Part shown: positions 40,053 to 47,175 of the stretch, one piece after another
How positions within the stretch are numbered: the first letter of the stretch is position 1
Layout of the letters: each line of letters begins with the position of its first letter
NCBI GenBank assembly: GCA_002733575.1
Contig: NVWB01000023.1
Location: 1-53,505, forward strand
Length of the DNA: 53,505 nucleotides
DNA from: Blastopirellula sp.
GTDB taxonomy: Bacteria > Planctomycetota > Planctomycetia > Pirellulales > Pirellulaceae
Direction: 5' to 3'
Translations under genes and position numbers: made by a program
Notes under the pieces: model-generated
Databases searched by the model: none
Told to the model about the DNA's origin: nothing
What the model saw: the letters and a program-made list of their open reading frames with translations, nothing else

Positions 40053-40515
40053 TTTTTGGTAAATCCCCCGCCGATACTGGCAAACCTAAATAATCGGTTG
40101 CCGCATTACTCAAATCAGGAACTTCGAGAACGCGAAGCATTGCCGCGTTCGCATCGCTCCAAACAGATGTCAATTCTCTAGTCGCCTCCAGCAAGGAGAT
40201 TGCGCCATCGCTCATTGAAGGAACGTGAACAAGCCTTTTGGCACGTCTTATTGGTATTCCGTCTGCGTCTGGTATTGATTCGCGCAAGTAATCGGAAAGC
40301 ACCTGCATATCGTCAATCGGATAATCGCGAACATGTAAGTACGCAAATGGAGTGTTAAGCGAAGGCGGTGCGATCATCTTTACAAAATCGCCATCCGGAA
40401 CGCATAGCAAGTCAGAGTCGTAAAGATTAATTACATGCCCGCGCTTTTTGCGTTCGCGCTCGTCTGCAATAATATTGGTCGATTCAATAAATAAAAACTG
40501 TATTGTGATGTTCAT
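40045..40515 (-). CDS. Hypothetical protein upstream of fibre gene
   Basis: The 156-residue protein begins MNITIQFLFIESTNIIADERER. The ending frame overlaps the ATG of the fibre gene by 8 bases. It contains DYPIDDMQVLSDYLRE and is mixed alpha/beta. The role is unknown; coupling hints at a partner of the fibre protein. Confidence 0.6.
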   Translation of the reverse strand: MNITIQFLFIESTNIIADERERKKRGHVINLYDSDLLCVPDGDFVKMIAPPSLNTPFAYLHVRDYPIDDMQVLSDYLRESIPDADGIPIRRAKRLVHVPSMSDGAISLLEATRELTSVWSDANAAMLRVLEVPDLSNAATDYLGLPVSAGDLPKNG

Positions 40516-40562
40516 AGTTATACCAAGGCCTTTACTTGCCGAAGTCTAACCGACCGACGGAC

Positions 40563-40596
40563 AAAAAAAAAGGCTCGCGCAATGGAGCCCCTTTTA
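40563..40596 (-). terminator. Rho-independent terminator after the secreted-protein gene
   Basis: On the minus strand GGCTC ... GAGCC (5 bp, 8-nt loop) is followed by nine T. It lies 18 bases after the stop of the 40614-40913 gene. It separates the accessory cassette from the virion genes. Confidence 0.85.
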
Positions 40597-40613
40597 TGTA
40601 GTAACGCTTTAGA

Positions 40614-40913
40614 TTATTGCCGCTGGTATTGCCACGGCGTTTTGAGGCCGAGACGGAAGGCGTGAATATCAGGAGCTCTCGGCAGCATAACCGGAAGCCG
40701 GTCTCGAGAGGCGTCTCGGGTTTCGTTCTTGAGCGTTGCGGCCATGCCGAAGTCAAGATCCGAAAGGTCCAGTAAGATCGTCGGCATATCGCCGCCATAA
40801 TCCATGCTAAGCGCATAGGCCATCGAGTCTGTCGGGTGTTCGTTAGCTATGGCCTGTATCGCAAATAGTGAAGACGCCGCCAGCGCCGCGATTAGGAAGT
40901 AAGTTCTTTTCAT
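40614..40913 (-). CDS. Small secreted protein with signal peptide
   Basis: The 99-residue protein has a signal peptide (MKRTYFLIAALAASSLFAIQ, likely cut after AIA near residue 23). The mature part has about 76 residues, with two Met/Leu-rich segments and a basic end. No cysteine and no recognised family. It is followed by its own terminator. It may be a moron acting in the host periplasm. Confidence 0.65.
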   Translation of the reverse strand: MKRTYFLIAALAASSLFAIQAIANEHPTDSMAYALSMDYGGDMPTILLDLSDLDFGMAATLKNETRDASRDRLPVMLPRAPDIHAFRLGLKTPWQYQRQ

Positions 40914-40977
40914 TGGTAGTCCCTGTTTTTGTTTAAGTTACTGAGAGCCCCGAAAATACTCCGAGGCGAAAGCGTTG

Positions 40978-41460
40978 TCAAGCGGCCCTCGTCTCGCTGA
41001 CAAAAGTCCCTGGCCTTGGATTCTTTAACGTGAATCCGTCCAAGTGATCCATTTCATGCTGAGCAACGAAGGCGAGGAAGCGTTTCAGCTTATAGCGAAC
41101 CGGTTGCCAGTCTTCGTTGTAGCCTTGTATCTCTACAATTTCATGCCTAATCATTTTCTGATCGAAGCCAGGGAACGATATACAGCCCTCGCGGGAATGC
41201 TTTAACGTCTTACCGTGCCGAACGTAAACAGGATTGATGATAGCCCCGTCGAATGTGTCTGTCACTATTAAGATAATCCGAACGGTCTCGCCGATCTGAT
41301 TAGCCGCGAGCCCGACACAGCTTCTCGGGTGCGAGGACTGAGCGTATCGCATGGTGCGGATAATGTCGGTAACGTCGGCGCCGTGAGGCACTTCCGCCGC
41401 GATCATTTCAAGCGCTGGGTGTCCGTCCTCGACTATCGGGCTGTGCTCTTCGTTAGTCAT
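40978..41460 (-). CDS. def: Peptide deformylase
   Basis: The 160-residue protein has all three peptide deformylase motifs: GLAANQ (50-55), EGCIS (91-95; metal ligand Cys93) and QHEMDHL (134-140; His135, His139 ligands, Glu136 catalytic). It removes the formyl group from new proteins. Phage versions are known in several aquatic phages, where they may favour host or phage protein turnover during infection. I chose ATG at 41458-41460 (MTNEEHSPIV), overlapping the upstream stop; an ATG at 41559 would add 33 residues. Confidence 0.92.
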   Translation of the reverse strand: MTNEEHSPIVEDGHPALEMIAAEVPHGADVTDIIRTMRYAQSSHPRSCVGLAANQIGETVRIILIVTDTFDGAIINPVYVRHGKTLKHSREGCISFPGFDQKMIRHEIVEIQGYNEDWQPVRYKLKRFLAFVAQHEMDHLDGFTLKNPRPGTFVSETRAA

Positions 41461-41698
41461 TCGTCTCTCGCTCCCTATTCGGCCCGTCGTCTCCGGCTCT
41501 TCGGCCAGCTGAAATATTCTTAATTCTTCGGACCAATCGCCGCCAATAAAGCGCGCCATTTGTTATTGCTGCTCTCTCGTCGGAATATTGACACAAGACG
41601 AGACCGCTACCGGTTTTTACTTGGTAAACGGTGACGACCTTCAAATCATTATCGAGAAGCAATTGCCGGTCTGCTTTGTGCTGGCTGTCTTTGCTCAC
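41453..41698 (-). CDS. Hypothetical 81-residue protein
   Basis: The protein begins MSKDSQHKADRQLLLDNDLK, with an ATGA overlap to the protease stop. The last third (RRLVRRIKNISAGRRAGDDG) is basic and may be the least reliable part because it shares bases with a possible longer deformylase start. No domain is recognised. Confidence 0.55.
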   Translation of the reverse strand: MSKDSQHKADRQLLLDNDLKVVTVYQVKTGSGLVLCQYSDERAAITNGALYWRRLVRRIKNISAGRRAGDDGPNRERETND

Positions 41699-42429
41699 GG
41701 CGCCACCAGCTCAAACTTCCAGTATTGCCCGTCCTTGTAAAGCCTCATTTTAACCGTGCCGATATTCACGCCCATAAAAGAGACGTCGCTGAGCTCCAGA
41801 ATATCACCAGCCATTAACTTGGCGCGCTCTTCCATGTCCACGCCGTCGTTTGCGGAATAGACTCGGCTAGGCATCCAGAACTTTCCGATAGGATAGTAGC
41901 GAAGCCGCACACTCATTTCTACGCCGCCGATCACTATCGAAGGAATCATAACGTCAAAATCCTCGTCGACGCTAATTAGCGCAACCGGCTTCGGGTTGCT
42001 CGGCGCTATATTGTGAAGGTCTATTAAATCTTTTCGCCAGAGCAGGCTCTTTCCCCTGGGATGGCGGAATCTATTCACGCTCATAACGCTCTCAATTATC
42101 TGCGTGTGCTTTAGTCCGAAATTGTGGCCAGTTTCATGGAGCGCTAAACGACGAAGCCACTCGGGGCTCTTGCCGGCAGTTTTGCCAATATTAAAATCGA
42201 CGCCGGCCCTGGCTACCGCCATGTTGATTGATTTAAAATTGCTTCCGTCAGAGAATTTTATCAGCTTTAACGGGTAGGCTCTTTTCCTTTCGTCTGTCTG
42301 AGTTATCTCGTCGAACGTAAGGCCGCAAACGCTCGATATTGTTTTGAAATTATTTAGGAATAGCGCCGCAACCGCCTCATAAGAAAGAGTGCTTCCGTCG
42401 ATGTTTATCGCATAATTAAATCTTTTCAT
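41695..42429 (-). CDS. Metzincin-type zinc metalloprotease
   Basis: The 244-residue protein contains the complete metzincin motif HETGHNFGLKH (98-108: three His ligands and catalytic Glu99) and a downstream Met-turn (SVMS, Met116). No signal peptide is visible. The C-terminal about 90 residues are beta-rich (PSIVIGGVEMSVRLRYYPIG) and may bind substrate. It could act in the virion, during lysis or on host proteins. It lies between an XRE regulator and deformylase genes. Confidence 0.85.
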   Translation of the reverse strand: MKRFNYAINIDGSTLSYEAVAALFLNNFKTISSVCGLTFDEITQTDERKRAYPLKLIKFSDGSNFKSINMAVARAGVDFNIGKTAGKSPEWLRRLALHETGHNFGLKHTQIIESVMSVNRFRHPRGKSLLWRKDLIDLHNIAPSNPKPVALISVDEDFDVMIPSIVIGGVEMSVRLRYYPIGKFWMPSRVYSANDGVDMEERAKLMAGDILELSDVSFMGVNIGTVKMRLYKDGQYWKFELVAP

Positions 42430-42544
42430 TTATTTTTTCCCTTATTTTTCTGATTCTCGGCGCGTACCATTTAACCAAGCTCGTCGCGCCGCGCTTGTGA
42501 GCCAGCACCATTTCTCGGCAAAGCACATAGTAGAGGCGGCTCAC
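42416..42544 (-). CDS. 42-residue basic mini-protein
   Basis: A GTG at 42542-42544 overlaps the XRE gene stop (GTGA), and the stop overlaps the protease start by 14 bases. The product (VSRLYYVLCREMVLAHKRG...) is basic and helical. Coupling on both sides in the same direction supports a real gene. The function is unknown. Confidence 0.5.
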   Translation of the reverse strand: MSRLYYVLCREMVLAHKRGATSLVKWYAPRIRKIREKINEKI

Positions 42545-42771
42545 TTGTCGGCCGCCTTATTCGCCTTCTCGATCAACTCCAGAGCACGGCCCTTTTGTAT
42601 GCCGTAAAAATTGCAGAGCTTTAAAAGCGTGTCGGCTTGCGGGTTGGGTTGCTTGCCAGTCTCCAGGTCGGACAATTGACCGAGCGAGACGCCACTGGCG
42701 CTGGCGACTTGTCGAAGGCTAAGCTTGCGCCCCTTCCTTATTTTTTTTAATCGTTCGCCGAAGTCATTCAT
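42541..42771 (-). CDS. XRE-family helix-turn-helix regulator
   Basis: The 76-residue protein has FGERLKKIRKGRKLSLRQVA and SGVSLGQLSDLETGKQPNPQ, a clear XRE HTH. It has a short C-terminal tail with no oligomer domain. It is a small repressor-like protein in the middle of an operon, not at a divergent promoter. It may control the cassette with protease and deformylase. Confidence 0.85.
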   Translation of the reverse strand: MNDFGERLKKIRKGRKLSLRQVASASGVSLGQLSDLETGKQPNPQADTLLKLCNFYGIQKGRALELIEKANKAADK

Positions 42772-43243
42772 AATACGGGACCAGTGGAGTTACTTTTTTA
42801 AGGTATAGCGGGTGCTTAGGTTGCCCGCCCTGATTCTTGCCGAGGCATCGCGGCGTGCAGCCTACCTCCTTAATTAGAAGCTCGAAAGATTTCTCTAGCG
42901 CCGGCTCGGCGTTATTTCCCCAGGCTAAAACAGGGTAACGATGGAGGGACAGAGCTCGCTTTAAGTGCATAGCGTTATCCGGCCCGACTCGACTCGGCTC
43001 GGCCAGCATTTCTTCGGGTGAGGTCGCACGAAAGGCGTAGAGGTTAACCACCTGAACTCTCGCGCACCCTTCGCGCTTAGCGAATTCAATACAACGCCTA
43101 ATGGTCGGATCGTCTTCGCTCGCGTCGGCGGTCGAAGGGTTTAGCATTACAAAGAGCATCGTGCCGCCGAACGGCAATCCGGTCTCTCGCTCCAGTGTGT
43201 AGCGGTATTTACCGCACTTCGATATTGTTGCGCTGCCTGTCAC
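42764..43243 (-). CDS. DUF1643 protein
   Basis: A GTG at 43241-43243 overlaps the preceding stop (GTGA) and gives 159 residues. Typical DUF1643 features are FVMLNPSTADASEDDPTIRRC, VVNLYAFRATSPEEM and LAWGNNAEP. The family is common in phages and bacteria; its function is not established to my knowledge. A longer frame would overlap the neighbour. Confidence 0.85.
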   Translation of the reverse strand: MTGSATISKCGKYRYTLERETGLPFGGTMLFVMLNPSTADASEDDPTIRRCIEFAKREGCARVQVVNLYAFRATSPEEMLAEPSRVGPDNAMHLKRALSLHRYPVLAWGNNAEPALEKSFELLIKEVGCTPRCLGKNQGGQPKHPLYLKKVTPLVPYYE

Positions 43244-43446
43244 TTCGCGTACCTCCCTACTCGTTTTTGGTGATCTGGGTGAGCGCAAAGAGCGCGGACT
43301 CTTGGCGCCTTGCTTACCGGAATGGTGATAGTGTGCCCGCACTCTAATTGCAGCGTAGTCGTATCTATTCCGCGATAACGAAACGCCGACCGGCCGATAA
43401 TCTTGACCTGCGGCGCATCGTCTCGATTGTTAGCTCTTGCCGACAA
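43240..43446 (-). CDS. Hypothetical small protein with Cys/His pattern
   Basis: The frame (up to GTG at 43485) contains LQLECGHTITIP and VRALCAHPDHQKR, a C-G-H...C-x-H-x-x-H pattern that may bind zinc. The start is uncertain: TTG at 43446 keeps the overlap with the upstream gene small. The stop is coupled to the DUF1643 gene. Confidence 0.5.
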   Translation of the reverse strand: MSARANNRDDAPQVKIIGRSAFRYRGIDTTTLQLECGHTITIPVSKAPRVRALCAHPDHQKRVGRYAK

Positions 43447-43876
43447 TTTTCGCAAAGTCCTCGTCTGTGATCTTTTTAATCTCACCGGTTACGGCCTTGA
43501 TGCTTAGGCTTTTCATCATAGGCTTGATCGGCTTCGGCTCTTCAAATTGATTAATGTCGGCCAGCACAAGACAGACGCCTCGCTCGCCTTCAATCTCTAG
43601 CGGGAATTTCCGGCCGTGGCTCTTCGGGTTGAACGTCTCGCGAACTTGAACGCGGGCGGTCGCTACTGCGAACTTGCCATCCTTGCCGGCAGCTAATAGA
43701 ACAACCTGGTCGCCAACCTGCACCGCGCCGGAATTAACCGGCTTCATGGGCCAGAATCCAACGTCAAGAACCCTCTCTACGGAAGCAGCGGCGCTAACCG
43801 GCTCGCCGTGCAAATCCATGCAGGCGCTCATGGATAGAATAAAGTGTGAAATCTGTCGTGCGTTTTTTGTTCCCAT
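43430..43876 (-). CDS. Hypothetical beta-barrel protein, possibly EVE/PUA-like
   Basis: The 148-residue protein has a pattern reminiscent of EVE/PUA-like folds: GFWPMKPVNSGAVQVGDQVV, then LLAAGKDGKFAVATARV and INQFEEPKPIKPM. EVE domains read modified bases, but the match is weak and I treat it as a suggestion only. It is the first gene after the intercistronic element at 43944-43968. Confidence 0.5.
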   Translation of the reverse strand: MGTKNARQISHFILSMSACMDLHGEPVSAAASVERVLDVGFWPMKPVNSGAVQVGDQVVLLAAGKDGKFAVATARVQVRETFNPKSHGRKFPLEIEGERGVCLVLADINQFEEPKPIKPMMKSLSIKAVTGEIKKITDEDFAKIVGKS

Positions 43877-43943
43877 GCTCTTTTCCTGTTTGCGTGTTAT
43901 GTGTTCGGGAAGCCTAACATGGACCGAAGTCGATTGCTATTGA

Positions 43944-43968
43944 CAGTTACAGTAATGATGGGAATTAG
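43944..43968 (-). repeat. Intercistronic element, copy 2
   Basis: The 25-base element differs from 446-470 at two positions and again starts at the stop codon of the upstream gene. Having copies near both sides of the 44727/1 point supports both ends belonging to one phage. Confidence 0.6.
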
Positions 43969-44174
43969 TAAGGCTGGAACGGTGTTTTAAAAATACGCCA
44001 CTTTTGGTCTGGGCCGACACCCATACCTTTGCGCTGAACATAGTGATCGCTATCGCACAGCCTCTGCATCATCATTTGCCCCGCTGGCTCGTAATCATCG
44101 CGGATATGCTCAGCAAGAACACCCTCCATTCCGGCTTCATCGATTCGCGTTTTTAACTGTTCGTATTCACTCAC
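43965..44174 (-). CDS. Hypothetical 69-residue protein
   Basis: The protein (MSEYEQLKTRIDEAGMEG...) looks like a small winged-helix: VLAEHIRDDYEPAGQMMMQR and then HYVQRKGMGVGPDQKWRIF. It could be a minor DNA-binding protein. It is coupled to its neighbour by ATGA. Confidence 0.6.
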   Translation of the reverse strand: MSEYEQLKTRIDEAGMEGVLAEHIRDDYEPAGQMMMQRLCDSDHYVQRKGMGVGPDQKWRIFKTPFQPY

Positions 44175-44551
44175 GATCCTTTCTCCTTATTGCCGCGTAG
44201 GGCTGCGAGGATTTCTAGTACGTCTGCTATTTCTTCGGCACCTGATGTGCATATGTCGGTTGCGCTATCATAGTTACTCTTGATTGTTTCCAAGATTGTT
44301 TTCGCCTGATCTATAAGCTCGTCGCTCGCTGGAGACTGCTTGGCGTTGAAACCTAAGACGGCGGCTTTGGCATCGCGTAAGTATTGTAGCGTTAGGGCGT
44401 TGCCTTGATCTTCCCACTTAACAGAATGCCCAGCACGTTCTAGTGAAGAGTGCCGCTTTCTTTCCCATAGCGCCTTAGCCGCCGAATTATACTCATTGAA
44501 TAATTTGTTATATCCAGCGTTGTCGAACCGCTCTTGCTCTTTGTTACTCAT
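44171..44551 (-). CDS. Hypothetical helical 126-residue protein
   Basis: The start MSNKEQERFDNAGY overlaps the previous stop as ATGA; the longer frame upstream would lie over that gene. The protein is helical throughout and ends with a Lys-rich tail. No domain is recognised. Confidence 0.6.
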   Translation of the reverse strand: MSNKEQERFDNAGYNKLFNEYNSAAKALWERKRHSSLERAGHSVKWEDQGNALTLQYLRDAKAAVLGFNAKQSPASDELIDQAKTILETIKSNYDSATDICTSGAEEIADVLEILAALRGNKEKGS

Positions 44552-45162
44552 TGGGCTGGATCCTGAACTGGTAAGTCTATTCGAGTATCGAGTGTGAGCT
44601 TTTTGCATTTCTTACACTGATAGCACTTTGGTTTTAGAGTTTCGTTAATTAGCATAGCTATATCGAGGCTAGAATCTGATCCGCCGCATATCGCGGAAAG
44701 TTCTAATTCATCATCAGTGAACAGGTAGTAATCGCAATGTCCGCAGCCGCAAACTATCTGATCGTCTTTATTGCCGACTTGGAAGTGTGAATTCTTTTCT
44801 GGGAATTTCGCAACATCGTTCATCCCCTCACCTCCGTCATCTGGCTTGGTGTGCTGCCCGACAAGTACGGATTGCTCATAACAGAATTGGCATTGCTCCA
44901 TGTTCTCACCGCCCAGCATGATTGCGCCGTCTACGCAGCCCCCGTTCGGACACTTGGCTACCTTCAATATTTCCGTCAGCTCAGCCACCTCCTTGTCTCT
45001 CTGATCGATGATGGCTTGTAATATGGAAACTTGTGACTTACCGCATCGAATACAAAGTAAAGCGCCCATGCCACGTTTGGAACCTTTACTGTGTGCGCAT
45101 CCATCTTGTAATGCAAGCAATGCCTTACGGAATTCTTCTTTACTCATGTACCTAACACACAT
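44548..45162 (-). CDS. Cys-rich protein spanning the junction (fusion of two genes seen separately at 1-419)
   Basis: The 204-residue protein joins a homologue of the 93-419 protein (residues 1-113: CxxC pairs and QRDKEVAEL helix) with the protein that starts at 96 on the left edge (residues from MNDVAKFPEK on; CGCGHC and C-x-x-C-x-x-C near the end). The joint is made by one extra G in the minus-strand GGGG run; at 93-99 the same place has GGG and a stop/start overlap. So the fusion may be real or an effect of the junction. The second half is identical in the shared 99 bases. Confidence 0.6.
   Translation of the reverse strand: MCVRYMSKEEFRKALLALQDGCAHSKGSKRGMGALLCIRCGKSQVSILQAIIDQRDKEVAELTEILKVAKCPNGGCVDGAIMLGGENMEQCQFCYEQSVLVGQHTKPDDGGEGMNDVAKFPEKNSHFQVGNKDDQIVCGCGHCDYYLFTDDELELSAICGGSDSSLDIAMLINETLKPKCYQCKKCKKLTLDTRIDLPVQDPAQ
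44728..44826. repeat. 99-base exact direct repeat, copy 2 (junction)
   Basis: Identical to 1-99. Left of this copy the genes and base composition match the GC-richer phage; right of it the sequence becomes AT-richer with other promoter style and a second primase-helicase. It is therefore the likely crossing point between two genomes. Confidence 0.95.
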
Positions 45163-45479
45163 TATGCTTCTCCATCTAACTTGATGACTTCTGAATGGTC
45201 ATATTCTAGCCACCACTGATGTGTAGGTACTATGTGATCAGAGCCTTTAGCATGAGTTAATCCGACAATCTTATAGTAGTGTATTGTAACATTAGTCTTG
45301 AGTACAGCATGTACTTGACCAAGCCAATCACCTGCAACATCAAATGGTATTACTACATACTTATCATCATATAACCGACCTTCAGAATTAAAGGTAACCC
45401 AGTAAGCTTGCCAATGCTCATCAATTTTAAGGGGTGCTTCATGTAAGTATGCTTGTAGACGCTTCCAGAGTTTTTTCAT
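45162..45479 (-). CDS. Hypothetical 105-residue protein
   Basis: The protein (MKKLWKRLQAYLHEAPLK...) is Trp/Tyr-rich with a beta-rich core (YWVTFNSEGRLYDDKYVVIP). The stop overlaps the next start (TAATG). No family is recognised. It is the first gene whose DNA is clearly of the AT-richer type. Confidence 0.6.
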   Translation of the reverse strand: MKKLWKRLQAYLHEAPLKIDEHWQAYWVTFNSEGRLYDDKYVVIPFDVAGDWLGQVHAVLKTNVTIHYYKIVGLTHAKGSDHIVPTHQWWLEYDHSEVIKLDGEA

Positions 45480-45886
45480 TAGTGGCGATTCCCCATACGT
45501 AGGTTACATTTCAGATGTGTTAGTAATATACCTTCGAAAGTATGGTTACCTTTCTTAGATAGTGCAGGGACATGATCCATTGATGCTTTTCCAGGCGCTA
45601 CCCATTTAAGGCATACATGACAAATACCTCTATCACGTTTGAATATCTTGGCTAGTGTAACTGTTGCATCGATGCGAAGTATCTGACCTCCGGCACGTAG
45701 TTGCATACATCGTTGAATTTGTCGGCGGGAGAGTTTGACACGTTTATCACGCTTACGTACTTGTTCTGTACCACGATTAACTTTGCAGCATGTGACGCAG
45801 TACCTGTTTAACCCGTCAACGCTTTTCTTAGATGCATAGAATTGATCATTCTTTTTGTTAGTATCACAACCTACACAATGCTTCAT
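45479..45886 (-). CDS. HNH endonuclease with N-terminal zinc ribbon
   Basis: The start is the ATG at 45884-45886 with AAGGATCAGT upstream. The 135-residue protein has an N-terminal Cys group (CVGCDTNKKNDQFYA and RYCVTCC), basic linker, then the HNH core CHVCLKWV, MDHVPALSKKG and LTHLKCNLRMGN. Proteins of this shape are common in phages near resolvase and primase genes and may be homing-like or structure-specific nucleases. Confidence 0.8.
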   Translation of the reverse strand: MKHCVGCDTNKKNDQFYASKKSVDGLNRYCVTCCKVNRGTEQVRKRDKRVKLSRRQIQRCMQLRAGGQILRIDATVTLAKIFKRDRGICHVCLKWVAPGKASMDHVPALSKKGNHTFEGILLTHLKCNLRMGNRH

Positions 45887-45894
45887 ACTGATCC

Positions 45895-46164
45895 TTACAT
45901 CTGCTCGAGAAATATATGCCACACAAGTGCGCCACCTGCCTGTTGAAATGTGTCAATATGTACAAAATTGCTCATATCGGAAGGCATCTGGCGACCCGTA
46001 CCAAATATGCATAGTGCATACTCCTGTAAAGCATTGTTAGGTTCTACAATAGCCCATAATTGTATTTGCCCCATTTGTTCCTGTACTGATAATATCTGAG
46101 CGCCTTCTGGCATAGATAAAATCTGATGATTGACAATTTCAATACCATACTTGAAAATCTTCAT
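45895..46164 (-). CDS. DUF7352-like protein
   Basis: The 89-residue protein MKIFKYGIEIVNHQILSMPE with QMGQIQLWAIVEP, FGTGRQMP and GGALVWHIF matches the DUF7352 pattern ('MKIFKY..I, MP-GA-x-I-L, LWA-x-V, GTG, VWH'). This small family is widespread in phages; its role is unknown to me. Confidence 0.65.
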   Translation of the reverse strand: MKIFKYGIEIVNHQILSMPEGAQILSVQEQMGQIQLWAIVEPNNALQEYALCIFGTGRQMPSDMSNFVHIDTFQQAGGALVWHIFLEQM

Positions 46165-46165
46165 A

Positions 46166-46543
46166 CTAATCCTCGGATAAGCGGTTACCCACTACAGTGT
46201 TGTATTCTACGTTTCTATCAAATTTAATCCACTGTCCTGTATGATGGAAGTGCGATAGAACCATGGAATTGAAATGAATAGCGTCGACAGTAGCATATTC
46301 GAGACCCTCGCTATCCTTACCGTGTAAGATACCTCTTTTGAGGTCTAGGATATGACGTTCGAGAGATTCGATAACCTCTGCTATATCAAGCCCTTTAGCC
46401 CAATTATGCTTGTCATATTTGATTAAGCTTTGACCCATGTGTCGGGCTAGACCCTCTTGGGCGAACGATGAAGGAAGTCCTATTGGAAGTTTCCCTTTAT
46501 TTAGCCGTGTACCGTGTTCTTCTGCTGCCTTATCGTCACTCAT
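46166..46543 (-). CDS. DUF5664-like dATP/dGTP diphosphohydrolase domain protein
   Basis: The 125-residue protein has TRLNKGKLPIGLPSSFAQEG, then LIKYDKHNWAKGL and LERHILDLKRG, the signature of DUF5664 (KGK, KY-x-x-x-NW, RH). The family is linked to dATP/dGTP diphosphohydrolases of the MazZ type, but most members are uncharacterised. No purZ-like gene is seen here. A nucleotide-pool role is a reasonable guess. Confidence 0.65.
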   Translation of the reverse strand: MSDDKAAEEHGTRLNKGKLPIGLPSSFAQEGLARHMGQSLIKYDKHNWAKGLDIAEVIESLERHILDLKRGILHGKDSEGLEYATVDAIHFNSMVLSHFHHTGQWIKFDRNVEYNTVVGNRLSED

Positions 46544-46544
46544 A

Positions 46545-47066
46545 TTACCCTACCACTTTTTTATATGGACTGGTACTCTTACCACTATCTGCATGGTAGA
46601 ATAAAATTTGATAGCATCCATGACGAATAGCATCCATAGCATGCCTCATACCTTTCTTTTTGAATCCCCAGTCAGTTAGCTTCTTATCGGTACAGAAGTT
46701 CTTTACAGGGGCTGCCATACGCTTACTATATGGTAGGAATTTGAACGCGCATAAAGTTTCGATAGCACCAATAACGTGTATTGTCTGTACGCTAGATCCT
46801 TCGTGATGCTCGGCTAAGCCTTTATATATGCGATAGTCTTCGAAAACAATTTGTGTAGGATCATACTTGACAAACAGTTCCATAATATTATGAGGAGCTG
46901 TATCCATTGTCTTGGTATTGATTTGTCCGTATGCTTGAAGAGTGTTGTTGGCGAAGAATGCCCACCCTGTAGTATGTCCAGGATCAAAAGATAAAATACG
47001 TTCACTATCATACGGCGCCCTATTAAAGCGTTTGTCTTGAGCATGTATGAAGGCTTGAAAGTCCAT
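46545..47066 (-). CDS. RuvC-like Holliday junction resolvase
   Basis: The 173-residue protein has an RNase H-like fold signature: ILSFDPGHTTGWAFF (Asp28), QIVFEDYRIYKG (acidic residues) and a C-terminal HAMDAIRHGCY. This matches phage RuvC-like resolvases. It would cut branched DNA before packaging. It sits next to the DUF5664 and HNH genes. Confidence 0.8.
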   Translation of the reverse strand: MDFQAFIHAQDKRFNRAPYDSERILSFDPGHTTGWAFFANNTLQAYGQINTKTMDTAPHNIMELFVKYDPTQIVFEDYRIYKGLAEHHEGSSVQTIHVIGAIETLCAFKFLPYSKRMAAPVKNFCTDKKLTDWGFKKKGMRHAMDAIRHGCYQILFYHADSGKSTSPYKKVVG

Positions 47067-47095
47067 AACGTGTTTTATGTTTTATCCCTAGGAGT

Positions 47096-47130
47096 TAAAA
47101 ATTGGAGATATCAGATGATATCCCCAATTT
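47096..47130 (-). terminator. Rho-independent terminator upstream of resolvase gene
   Basis: A long hairpin reads on the minus strand AATTGG-GGATATC-ATCT-GATATC-TCCAATT, about 12 bp with one mismatch, followed by TTTTTAA. It lies after the stop of the 47176-47592 gene. Confidence 0.75.
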
Positions 47131-47175
47131 ATCATAGGCTACGTATTACTTTACGCCAGCCCGTTACAGCGTCGT

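Noticed and set aside
41461..41559. Upstream ATG adding 33 residues to the deformylase
   Set aside because: The extra part overlaps a coupled gene and lies before the normal deformylase N-terminus; ATG at 41460 has a better ribosome site.
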